The position numbers and the translations under genes were made by a program. From positions 124,001 to 188,000 of the forward strand of contig WHUZ01000083.1 in assembly GCA_015179045.1 (NCBI GenBank): DNA of 64,000 nucleotides. Reading direction: 5' to 3'. Position 1 is the first letter of the stretch; each line of letters opens with the position of its first letter. This stretch comes from Kalaharituber pfeilii (taxonomy: Eukaryota > Ascomycota > Pezizomycetes > Pezizales > Pezizaceae). The notes beneath the pieces were generated by a model that searched no databases, had not been told where the DNA came from, and worked only from the letters and a program-made list of their open reading frames with translations. Below are positions 22,236-35,417 of the stretch, in pieces.

Positions 22236-25142
22236 TCGGGTACGAAAACACACAATCCCAAATTAAAAAAAATAAAAAATAAAAAATAAAATAAAATAAC
22301 GGAATTTACCGCCTTCCTTAAACTCTACAAATAATTTCCCTCCAGTTGACACCTTCTTATAACATACCATGATCTTCATACTCGGTGTTACTCTCGGAGG
22401 GCTTTTACCGCACACAAGCTTTTCCTTAATAACCCACCTTGAGACGTGGCTGGTTTAGTCTGCTCAACTGTCAACCTAAAGATTGCGAAAAAAACGCTTG
22501 GGGGGAGGGATACTTAAGTGGGATAGAAAACTCCGTAGCAGGGATGTACTTTACATACATATCTTAAAATAATTGGATTATAGATTGCCCAATAAACCAT
22601 TTTATTATTCTGCTCCTAAATGTGACAGTGGCAAAAAAAAAAAAAAAGTCCATATTGGTGGAGGCAAAAAGCTGAATTAAGAGAGATACTGACTATGGGA
22701 TAGTCTGGTTGGACTATGGGCTTACCATATTGGGAAATGCTGGAATACAGTATACCGGTACATTGTTTGTACGTGATGTACAAAAACCAAGACACAATGC
22801 CTACTGCCAACACTTCTGCCCCCACACCTCTTTTACTGTAACTTTCTCCCCTGATCCATATACTCTTAGCAATTGTAAGCATATATTCGGGTCCTTACGG
22901 GGTTGCGTTGTTCGTTTGCAAAATGATAATGTGGGGATCTATCAGCTTTTGACTTTTTCGTTGCCCCCAGGGATCTTGCTTAGTCGGCAGTGTGGGACGG
23001 CAAAAAAAAAAGCTTACTTGCGCCAGGGACCAGCTTGCTAACGCGCTAAGAAGATTTCTCGTGCGGGGGACGAACTGAGGTTTGGGCATATGAAAAAGGG
23101 CAAAAGATACTGATTCGCAAGTTATGTATGTACGCAAGGCAAATGGTCTGTAACTGGGAGCTGGGCAGTTGGGTTTGCAATTTTGCGAGTTTTTTTTCCA
23201 TGTGTTTGCGGTTTTTTTTGCTGCCAAATTTTTTTTTTTTTTGAGGACCCGTTGTGATTGTGTTTACTTCCCGTTGTTTTATGCATCTGTAATTAAATTT
23301 GTTTGCTTAGATCTAGAAGTATTTACTTGGTATGCGCGGGAAACGAGAAGAAAAATACACACATGCTTCTCATACGTCGGCATTTGAATTTTTTTGCTTT
23401 TTTTGAGGATGCATGAGCAATGACGATGTGTTACGTAACTTGCGAAACATTATTCCTTTTTTCCCCTTTAAACTACTCTAAGTATCATGTGTCATTATGA
23501 AAAGTAGAGTAGTATCATACCCTGTGCCACCCCGCCCACGTTTTTTAATCGAAGGTGAGCCCTTGCAGCAGGACCGGCCATGGTGCTTGCTCTGAAGTGT
23601 CAAAAAATTTCTCACCCCAATTGTTTTTGCCCCACCCCACGAAGGGAAAAGCAAAGAAGGAGTCGAAGCGAGAAGGCTTAGTTTGAAAGGGGGGGGGAGG
23701 GATTCCTAAAGAAGTACTGTCCTGTTTTATTTTTGGGGCTTTTGCGGACCGCGTGCAGTAGGAGGGGGGAAAAAGGGAGGGGTTATGCTAATTTTGCGGG
23801 AAGTTTGAGGATAAGGGGATAGGGATAAGGATAAGGATAAGACATGATTAAAGAAGGGGGAAGAAGGGGTTCTAAAATCAGTGACAAACTATTTTGACGT
23901 TGCACGTGTGATCAGTTTCTTGAGGGTTGTCATAGGCTTTCTTTTTGTTTGTTAGTCATATAATGGTATGGTATGGTAGCTTTTTGGGCGCAAGTGGCGA
24001 AAAAAAAAACCTGAAGGGTAGTCTCAGCACCCGACGGTTGAAGGGCTTGGGGATTGACGTTCCGCTGGCGGTTGCAACCAGCCTACGTTGCGGTATTTGC
24101 TGGGGGAGGAGGGATCTGCTATATGACATGAGGCGCGTCGTGCATGGGGGGGTACGTGGGTGAGTGATTTTCTGTGATGCGTATGATATGTATCTCGACG
24201 ACATTGTTGTCTGGCGTGAGCGCATGTATGCAGCGCGGCGGTGGGTGGTGGTGGTGGTGGTGGTGGTGGTGGTGGTGGTGCTGTGAGGCGGCGTGCATGT
24301 ATGTGTGCATTGGGGGCAGCCTCGCCATTGGAGGTGCCCCTCCGCGACACGGTCGGCCGGCCATGGGCTTGCCGGCCGCGAGGGCAGGGACTGACTGACG
24401 CGCACGAGAGGGCGGCACTGAGCTGTCCCAATGCCCGCAGCGAAGGGGGTGCGTGGGGGGGGCAGCTCTCCCGCCCGCGCTGCTGCCCTGGAGCCCCTGC
24501 GCGCTGGGGCCTGCCGCTGGGCCTGGAGCCTTGGGCGCCCCTCCTCCCCTCCCCTCCCCTCCTCCCTCCCCCCTCCCCCCTCCCCTCCACGTCCCTCGCT
24601 GTCCCCCACCGCTCCTCTCCTACCATCGTCGTCACTACCTCGCCCGCCTACAGCCCTGCCAGCCCGGGAGCAGATAATTTATAGACTGTCTATCGTACGT
24701 TTAGATCTGGATCGTTAAGCTCCCCCCCCCCGCCACCAGCTGGACGCGGACGTAGTAGAATTGGCCCACCAAAGCAAGCACGCGAAGCAAAGCAAGGCAG
24801 CAACACTGCGCTATCCTGCCTGCTTCACACTCCCCCCCACCTTTCCATTCCCCCCCCCCCCCCACACACACTCTGCTCCCCCGAATCTGCCTCCCCAATC
24901 CCACCCCATCGCATCCCATTGCATCGCATCCCACCCTATCCCACCCTATCCCACCCGATCGGAACCTTCCACCCCAGATCAGACTTCATTTTAGCTTGGA
25001 ATTCTAAGAAAAAGAAAGTCATCGGCCTAGAACCTAAGGAAAGGGGGACAAGAAAAAAAAAAAAAAAAAAAAGCCCGAGCGTAACGCCGAGTGAGAATCT
25101 GAAAAGAAAAAAAGGGAACTGGGGACCACTTGCAGAGAGAGC
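22236..25142. other. Long intergenic region upstream of SNF1
   Basis: 2.9 kb without a recognisable gene. 22.25-24.0 kb is AT-rich with A and T runs and a GGATAA repeat at about 23810-23845. From 24.1 kb it turns GC-rich with a (GGT)n tract at 24240-24280, C/T tracts at 24540-24595 and a CCCAT/CCTAT repeat at 24898-24955. An A-run at about 25050-25072 is probably in the SNF1 5' UTR. Open frames in the GC-rich part are compositional. Confidence 0.5.
24240..24280. repeat. (GGT)n trinucleotide repeat
   Basis: About 13 near-perfect GGT units lie in the GC-rich region upstream of SNF1. The tract gives poly-Gly, poly-Val, poly-Trp or poly-His in different frames, which explains the overlapping open frames there. 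Confidence 0.9.
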
Positions 25143-28771
<3,629 letters not shown>

Positions 28772-28787
28772 TGGGTTGTGTTTCTCT

Positions 28788-28818
<31 letters not shown>

Positions 28819-30319
28819 GTGGTGATAGTAATGATTGGGAGAGGGGGGAGGTAGGGAGATAGTGTTTACGGCAATGGGATTAAGGATGCATGGTATATGG
28901 GGTATTCGGTATTCGGTTATACAGTTATATGTTGGGGCTCTTTTTTAATTTCCTTTTTTTTTTTTTTTTTTTTGTAAATCTGCGAAATTGCGGTTTTTTT
29001 TTTTTTTCATGTTGCGGGTATAGTTGTTGGATTATAAGTTTTTTATATATGGGTCAACGAAGAAGAGCTTAGGTTATTTATTTACGATCTGGGTAACGAG
29101 AAACAGTTATTTTAAATATATATTCTGGTCTTGTTTTACATTGTTTGTTTGGTTTGTTTTATTTGCTTCTTTCTATCGTGGAAGGTAAAAAAATTTTTAT
29201 TGCGAAAGGGGGGGGTGGGGGGGAGAGGAGTATCGAACAGGGCCGCCTCCGGGGGGTGTTTAAGAAATTGCTTGGGTCGACAATGTGTTTTTCTTTTTTG
29301 GTTTGTGTTTGTGTGTGGAAAAGATGAAAGATGAACGATAAAACAGAAATGGGTAAGTCTTTTGGGTATATCCACTTGGGGTGGGGTGTGGGGGCGGGGG
29401 AAGAATCTCTCCTTAATTTTTTCATATTTTTTTTGACGTCTAATCTAAATCCAAAAAAATTAATAACTAAGTGAAATCAAAACGGGTGAACCTAAGATAT
29501 ACCCCCCTCCCCTTCCCCCTGCAAGTCAAAAAGAAAAATGAAAGAAGTTGTATATATACACAGTCCAAACCTGTTTATACATTTGGGGATAAAAAGGTCA
29601 GGAAAGCCGCAGCGACGTTTTTGATTCCAAGTAAGGACAGGGTTATGAACTAAACTATGAGATTTGTTGGAACTTATCGGGCTTGTATAGTTAGCTGTTA
29701 CCCTGTAACCTGAATCGCACATGATAGATATGCTTAACCCCATCCGCCAAGCCCTACGGTAGAGTTGCCGGGGAATCCGGGGGGAGGGGATCTTCACAGC
29801 TAAGGACGTCAACGGGGTGGGCGGGGCTTGGCGATATCAAGATTTCGAAAAAAGGCTTTTGATGGTTGCAGGGGACAGAATATTGGGTGGGGAATTAGGC
29901 ATTACCGATTTTTTTTTTTGTATTCCCAACGAATCTGACGCTGTTTTTTCTTTTTATTTTTTTTTTTTGTTTTGCGCGAATCCGCCAAGGGCAAAAGAGC
30001 AAAAGGAGCTGCGGGGGGACAGAGCTCGGTATACCCTTCCGTAAACCCAACGCGCGCAACAGCAAGCCGCAGGAAGGGTTTTGAGGATAAAGGAGGGCGG
30101 GAGGGGATTTATTAAAGGTGACTTGTGGAGACTTGGGTCGGAACTTGGATTTTGGTGGTGGATAGGGTTTGTGGAAGAGGTTCAAGGTACTTGCTACAGA
30201 AGCTTGAATCGATGGGCATCTTGCTAATAGAACCTGCGACTCTCATCAGGGTAATTGGCATTCTACATTACCCCCCCAACTCCGACAACTTCGCCCCCCG
30301 ACCACAGCCACACGCAACC
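28772..30319. other. Intergenic region with poly-T tracts
   Basis: 1.5 kb between SNF1 and the NDUFAF2-like gene. A 28-base T tract starts 20 bp after the SNF1 stop (28791-28818), and more T runs lie at about 28952-28973 and 28994-29007. These may be transcribed as U-rich 3' UTR. No other gene was seen. Confidence 0.55.
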
Positions 30320-30970
30320 ATGCCCCTCTCCCTCCCTCCCAATCTCCCCCTCCTCCGCCGCCTCCGCCTCTACTACCTCTCGCTTCCGCTGCCCTTCCGC
30401 CGCCGCAAGCTCGCCGGCATCGACCACTCTCTCAACCTTTACTGGGAACTGCAGACGCCGCCTGGCGCGCCGCCGCGGCGCATGGTCCAGTTCGCGGACC
30501 CGGGCGCTCCCATGCACGTGGACAGCGTGCAGTGGCACCAATGGCTGCGGCGCGTGCGGAACGAGGCGCCGTCATGGGAGGAGCTGGAGAGGGATAGAGT
30601 AAGGAGGGAGGTGCTGGAGGAGAGGGTGAGGAGGAAGGAGGAGCTGGAGAGGAGGGAGAGGGAGGGAAGGAGGGTGGTGGGTGGGGGCGTGGGAATTGCA
30701 GGGAGGTTGACGGCGGGAGGGGCGAGGGAGGAGGGGAAGATGATGGAGGCGGGGTTGGAGGCGAGGAGGGTGGTGGTGAAGCCTGGGGATGGGGTGGGGA
30801 TGGGGGTCAGGGAGGCGCAAGAGCGGCAGAGAGAGGAGAAGGAGAAGGTGGAAAAGGAGAAGGGAGAGACCGTAGAGGATCCGTGGGAGAGGGCAAGGAT
30901 AGCAGCAGATAGGGAGCCGGAGATTGAAGGGTGGACACCGCCGAGAGCAGCGCCCAGAAGAGAGGGGTAG
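30320..30970 (+). CDS. NDUFAF2/B17.2L-like complex I assembly factor
   Basis: Single exon, 216 aa. NDUFAF2 (mimitin), a paralogue of the complex I 17.2 kDa subunit, helps assemble mitochondrial NADH dehydrogenase. The shared core is visible at about residues 38-95: a short hydrophobic start, RRMVQFADPG, then VQWHQWLRRVRNEAPSWEEL, matching the family's arginine-rich RRxV step and W..WLR..R..PP motif. The C-terminal half is charged and rich in Arg/Glu, predicted coiled coil, and ends with EIEGWTPPRAAPRR. An N-terminal mitochondrial targeting sequence is plausible from the Arg/Leu-rich first 35 residues. The ATG at 30320 has a favourable ACC context and is preferred over an upstream in-frame ATG at 30125 that would add a stretch unlike the family. 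GC content is high. The alternative is a structural NDUFA12-like subunit. Confidence 0.74.
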   Translation: MPLSLPPNLPLLRRLRLYYLSLPLPFRRRKLAGIDHSLNLYWELQTPPGAPPRRMVQFADPGAPMHVDSVQWHQWLRRVRNEAPSWEELERDRVRREVLEERVRRKEELERREREGRRVVGGGVGIAGRLTAGGAREEGKMMEAGLEARRVVVKPGDGVGMGVREAQERQREEKEKVEKEKGETVEDPWERARIAADREPEIEGWTPPRAAPRREG

Positions 30971-31981
30971 GGGATAGGAGGTAGAGGAGTTCGGAATTGG
31001 GGGGGGTGGATGTGGGGGAAGAGAGGTCAAGGTGAGGTGGGGGTGAGCTCGAGCTTCGTTTCGAGGCTACGTTCAACTGACGTAGTGGAACCGATTCCGA
31101 TTTAGCTTAAGTATTTAAAAGAACTCCACTTTTTTTCATTTTTATTTCATTTTTTCATTTTGCTTCTTGTTATCTCTCCCGAGTGGATATTTTGTTCGGA
31201 AGATAGTAGCATGTACCTAGTATTCCCCACTCCATGTTAAGGCATTTACATATGTGTCCGGTTTTTCAAAAGACTTTTTATTTATTTCACTTTTGTTTAT
31301 TTCATTTTTATTTTATTTATTTTCTTTTAATAGTGCATCTCATCTCTACATGTTTGATTCCTTTCTTCTCTCAGGGTAACCTTATGTTTGATGTAATTAT
31401 ATTAACCTCTCCTCCAAAACCAAATTAAATGAGAAGAAAGAGAAAAAGAAAAAAAAAAAAAAAAAGAGAAGAAAGGAAAGATTACTTAGTAAAGTGAATT
31501 AATTAGTTGCAGTCAGTATAGTACGAATGAAAATGACTTATTTACATTTCACTGTTCAGGGTAAGCTGACAAAGCCTTATGAGTGAACCCTACACCCTAC
31601 AACACATTTTCACAAATTTCAAACCACAATTTTATACCCCCCCTTAAGTCGATGTTCCAAATGAGTTAAAGGAGAATTGTTATATATTTCAGCCGGCTGA
31701 TTCCTTGGGACTCTGAGTAGGGCTTCATGGACGTTTATCTCCAGTAGCCGTTATCGGTCACTCCGCTTTCGCTCCCGTCTTGGTTCGGGGGTTTCTTCCA
31801 GGATAGTGTAGTAAATATTCACTATTACCTAGTGTAAAATCTCCGAATAAGGGAAAAAACATAAAAAACAACCCCCGCTGCCCCAGTCTCGAGACTGATC
31901 TAAGGTGGCCATGAGTCGCGAAGAATGTGCCTTATCTAGCCTTCGCTCCCAGTCGTAAAGTTCGGTCCCTTCATATACTTC
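30971..31981. other. Intergenic region, no gene
   Basis: 1 kb of mostly AT-rich sequence with an A/G tract at 31430-31480. A short 40-bp segment on the theme TTCGCTCCCGTC/TTCGCTCCCAGTCGT occurs twice near 31770 and 31945. Nothing coding was recognised. Confidence 0.45.
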
Positions 31982-32209
31982 GCGAGACCTACTTGATTTC
32001 TGCGACTCCCCTCCCCATACTTATGATCCAAATACTGCTTCACTGCAGGGAAATTAAAAACATATTCCCTCGGAAAATGTAGCTTCAACATATCTTCGGC
32101 AGCCTCCCGAGAAGTTTGCTTCAGAATATCTCATCCTCGCATCAGCCTGAGCTTCGTCCCTTTTGTTTCCGCCACCAAACCCTACAGGCGAACCGAAAGG
32201 TGACGACAT
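31982..32209 (-). pseudogene. Truncated, frameshifted copy of the 150-aa gene at 33.2 kb
   Basis: This is a second copy of the 5' part of the gene at 32991-33443. It has an ATG in the equivalent place (32209), but about 2 bases are missing near 32125-32132, where the intact copy reads ARMRVILKQTSREAAEDML. The frame is lost there. Similarity ends at 31982, so the C-terminal half is absent. Upstream homology continues to 32326, past the start codon. It is judged non-functional. Confidence 0.8.
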
Positions 32210-32447
32210 TCGGTAGAAAACCCAATGAATGCTTCGTCTCGTTCAGAGTTGACAAAATCGATGTTCTCGTAGACTGGGAGGAAACTTCTTCAAACGACTC
32301 CCTTCACCGTAGTCTCTATTATCTTATCTCGCAGCCGTGTGGTTGGTAGTTCAAGGTTGTTCTCTGTTATAACTCAAACAAAAGATCAACTTTTGCAACC
32401 ATCAAATTAAACCGTCAAAACTCCATAACTCTAACTCACAGTACTTT

Positions 32448-32741
32448 ATGAGCAAAAACCAGAGCTATCGCTTCCAAATCCCGACTACTGACTTGACGAA
32501 ATTGGTTGCTGTCAATGGTGCTAGACGGTGGTATAGGGTCTTCAAGGAGTCACCTGACGCAGAGTCGCTACTTGCTTGGCTCGACGCGATCAAGGTCGGT
32601 GACATCAAGAAGGAGAAGATTCCAAAGGGATTTCTTGAGCCGAAGACCGAGGAGGAGGAGAAACCCGGGCTGGTTGTGGAGATGTTACCAGATGAATCAC
32701 CTGTGGAGGAGGCTGAGGGCAGTGTCCCTGTGGAGCTGTAG
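32448..32741 (+). CDS. Hypothetical 97-codon ORF, possibly a last exon
   Basis: No family was recognised. The protein starts MSKNQSYRFQIPTTDLTKLV, has an aromatic patch ARRWYRVF and a Glu/Pro-rich acidic C-terminus. A sequence resembling a 3' splice site (CTCTAACTCACAG) lies immediately before the ATG, so this could be the last exon of a longer gene, but no convincing upstream exon was found. It sits between two direct repeats that carry a gene and its broken copy. Base composition is coding-like and contrasts with the AT-rich flank. It may be real, partial or fortuitous. Confidence 0.4.
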   Translation: MSKNQSYRFQIPTTDLTKLVAVNGARRWYRVFKESPDAESLLAWLDAIKVGDIKKEKIPKGFLEPKTEEEEKPGLVVEMLPDESPVEEAEGSVPVEL

Positions 32742-32990
32742 ATGGCTTTCAAATGATATGCCGACTGGCCTTCCAGTCTTAGTATCTGCGAATGTACTAC
32801 ATGCGTATTTTTTTTTCTTTATTTTCATTGTGTGGCCTACACTGAATATGCAACTAAAATGCAATATCGATTCAGGAAAGCCCGCCCTCTGCACAAAAAG
32901 AAGTGAAAAAGAAGTGAAGAAAAACAAAAGACAAAAAAAATAAAAAAAATAAAAAAAAAAAATAAAACCGAAATAATTAAATGATAACAA
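32742..32990. other. Short A-rich spacer between converging ORFs
   Basis: This 250-bp spacer is rich in A runs and most likely holds the 3' UTRs of the plus-strand 97-codon ORF and the minus-strand 150-codon gene. Confidence 0.4.
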
Positions 32991-33443
32991 CTATATCCAT
33001 TTCTTCTTCTTCCTAGCTGGCATTGACTTGCTGGCTCCAGCTTTGGTTCTCCCGAATCTACCATTACTCTGCCGCGCAAACACCATGTTTTTCCGACTCT
33101 TCCGTGCAGGCGTACTTGTCGAGGTTTCCTGTTGTGCGATGTCCACTTCAAAATCCACAACTTCTTCATTTACTGCATCATTATCCATTCCCCCACTTTG
33201 CTGCATCGGCGGCTGAGCGAGACCTACTTGATTTCTGCGACTTCCCTCCCCATACTTATGTTCCAAGTACTGCTTCACTGCAGGGAAATTAAAAACATAT
33301 TCCCTTGGAAAATGTAGCTTCAACATATCTTCGGCAGCCTCCCGAGAAGTTTGCTTCAGAATAACTCTCATCCTCGCATTAGCCTGAGCTTCGTCCTCTT
33401 TGTTTCCGCTACCCAACCCTCCATACGTACTGAAAAGTGACAT
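32991..33443 (-). CDS. Uncharacterised 150-aa basic-tailed protein
   Basis: Single open frame, not recognised as a known family. The N-terminal half is amphipathic and helical (ARMRVILKQTSREAAEDML, then LHFPREYVFNFPAVKQYLEH), which looks like a folded domain. The C-terminal half is disordered and ends in a basic cluster (ARKKKKWI), with further Lys/Arg patches (RKSRKN), suggesting nucleic-acid binding or nuclear location. A second, broken copy lies 1.2 kb to the left, in the same orientation. The intact frame next to a decayed one is some evidence that this copy is expressed. The start is the ATG at 33443. Homology between the copies continues about 100 bp upstream of the ATG, so promoter or a further exon was duplicated too. 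Confidence 0.6.
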   Translation of the reverse strand: MSLFSTYGGLGSGNKEDEAQANARMRVILKQTSREAAEDMLKLHFPREYVFNFPAVKQYLEHKYGEGSRRNQVGLAQPPMQQSGGMDNDAVNEEVVDFEVDIAQQETSTSTPARKSRKNMVFARQSNGRFGRTKAGASKSMPARKKKKWI

Positions 33444-33547
33444 CCTCTAGAAAACCCAATGAATGCTTCGTCTCGTTTAGAGTTGACAAAATTGAAGTTC
33501 TCGTAGACTGGGGGAAAACGCTTCCCGTCGCCGTAGTCTATTATCTT
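33217..33547. repeat. Direct repeat B (intact copy) of a 330-345 bp duplication
   Basis: Strongly similar, same-orientation match to 31982-32326, covering the 5' half and upstream region of the 150-aa gene. Differences are scattered substitutions and small indels, so the duplication is not very recent. Confidence 0.88.
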
Positions 33548-34868
33548 AATGATAACGATGAGTGGCTTTGCTGACGTATTGATACTTTGCAGTTTTGCTT
33601 TCGTGATGAAGCCTTCACTGGTGCTGGTATCAGAGCTTGATTATTTATTAAATCAATCTTCACCCACCGAGGGCGGCTTCAGCCCACCTATTACACATCT
33701 AGCATATTATATTTCTCGCCCTCAGGCCACCCACCCCGCCCCAGTTTAGGCTTAGTCTACTGTAAAGTAGAAATGGTAAGCTGAAACACAAGATGCAGTG
33801 TTCAACGCAGGTACGTGGCGGCGTGAAGATCATGAAACCGAGAATTACGCGACATGAATTGCGCGCGACGAAGTGGATATCACGTGAATCGAGGTCATTG
33901 TGTGAGAGAGTGTACGTGATGGAAGGTCTGGATCCTACATATTCCCGTTATGTGATATTGCAACCTCGAACTCTTACCAATATATTTTGCAGCTCATGAG
34001 TATAAATAGGGGAGTTAAGATCGCACATTAATGTGCATAATAACGAAGTGCATAAATATTATTGCATCCCGCAGTTCGAGACCGCCTGCCGCCAACACTG
34101 CCTGCCACCAAGATCCGTAACTTTTATTGTTTAGGAGGAGTATAACAGTAGGTCTCTTGGGATGAACATGTTGTTGCTCCTACCGGGACTTGTTAATTTC
34201 CTTGTGGTAATAGTATCCATAGATGTCGTCATTCTGTAGCTGGTCGTTGTACTTTCATCGACAATATTGTGGATTTGCTGGATATTCTCACATGATATAG
34301 AGTAGATTCGGGAATTCCAGAGGTTTGGGGAGTTTGAGAAGTGGGGTAGGGTGGGGTGCTAGTAGGGTAGGGGTTTCGATAAGTGGGGGCTTGAGGATAA
34401 ATTGTGAGTGTAACGGAAATTGAGGTCTTACATGTATGTTCTCTATACTCATTGAGGCATCCTTGAGATCCCAGATGCTGTTCTCTTGACGGGGTTTCAA
34501 CGTCATGCGAAGAGGTTCGTACATATCTCCTTGACAGTTTTTTACTGCGGTACCTTCACATATCACTACTATGTATGTACTATACGGTTTTTGTGAAGTC
34601 ATCTTCAAAGCTTTTTTATCGTTATTAATATCCAAACCACGAAATCCCATATTTTCTTATTTGTTCCATTTCCTTTTTTAGCGATTGCCAGGTCATTATT
34701 AGCCAAATGCAGCCTAGTAGCATTTTGGATTCTTAACAGAATAGAAGCATTATATGACAGGTTAAAAAATACAAACATTGGGTGAAGAATAGAATCCATA
34801 TGCATTTCCAACTACACAACTCACAGCTCGCTCTTGAATGAGAGCAACCATGTCCTATATGTAATCTG
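33548..34868. other. Intergenic region, no gene
   Basis: 1.3 kb of AT-rich sequence. Short open frames here show no family motif and no consistent codon pattern. Nothing is called. Confidence 0.45.
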
Positions 34869-35417
34869 TTAAACCTGTGCCATCGGAGCCTCCCTCGGCT
34901 TCCTACCCAACCCCGCCATTCCCGTCGTCGTCCTCGTCTCCTTTCCCTTTGCCATCTCCCACTTGTCCAGCAAAGCGCTCAATCCCCACGCGACAAACCC
35001 AAACCAAAAGAATGCGCACAACGCCTGCGCCTCTCTACATCTCTTCTCCATATCATAATATCCCCCACCATTTGTGATCCCATTACTCCCCAAAAAGCTT
35101 CGATTCGAGCAACTATTGACTCCCAATTGTGCGGCAAGCGCAATGCCTGCGGCAAGGAAGAAAATAGTGTTGAGTGTATCGAGGACAAGCGCGGCAAACG
35201 GATGCCAGACTGACCGGCGGAGGGAGGAAATGAGAGATGCGGGAAGAAGGTAGAAAAGGGTGAGTAGGGCGAACACTGATGCGAAGATGGAGTAGTTGAC
35301 GCGGGTGGGGGAGCCTCCGAGCCGCTGTTGAGCGGCGAGGGCGCAAGAGAGACTGAGAGTAAGAAGAGTAAGGATGAACTGAGCGGCGCGAAGGATTGCG
35401 TGCGGAAGGAAGTCCAT
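34869..35417 (-). CDS. MARVEL-like four-helix membrane protein
   Basis: Single exon, 182 aa. Four hydrophobic segments are visible at about residues 8-30, 42-64, 76-100 and 132-153, with a short N-terminus and a polar cytosolic tail. Spacing, the Arg near the first helix and a cysteine-containing loop between helices 3 and 4 fit fungal MARVEL-domain proteins (Nce102-like), which organise plasma-membrane microdomains or vesicle membranes. There is no unique catalytic motif, so the family call rests on topology. The ATG at 35417 is the first in frame. The 3' end reads out into an Arg/Thr-rich tail. Confidence 0.7.
   Translation of the reverse strand: MDFLPHAILRAAQFILTLLTLSLSCALAAQQRLGGSPTRVNYSIFASVFALLTLFYLLPASLISSLRRSVWHPFAALVLDTLNTIFFLAAGIALAAQLGVNSCSNRSFLGSNGITNGGGYYDMEKRCREAQALCAFFWFGFVAWGLSALLDKWEMAKGKETRTTTGMAGLGRKPREAPMAQV

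Noticed and set aside
23806..23850. GGATAA repeat as telomere-like sequence
   Set aside because: The unit is not TTAGGG-like, the run is short, and genes continue on both sides.
24020..24720. Long frames on both strands upstream of SNF1 (up to 217 codons)
   Set aside because: They are built from (GGT)n and C/T tracts; each strand gives equally long low-complexity products, a sign of composition and not coding.
34288..34650. 120-codon minus-strand frame
   Set aside because: No motif, AT-rich codon use unlike neighbouring genes, and low-complexity end; treated as chance.
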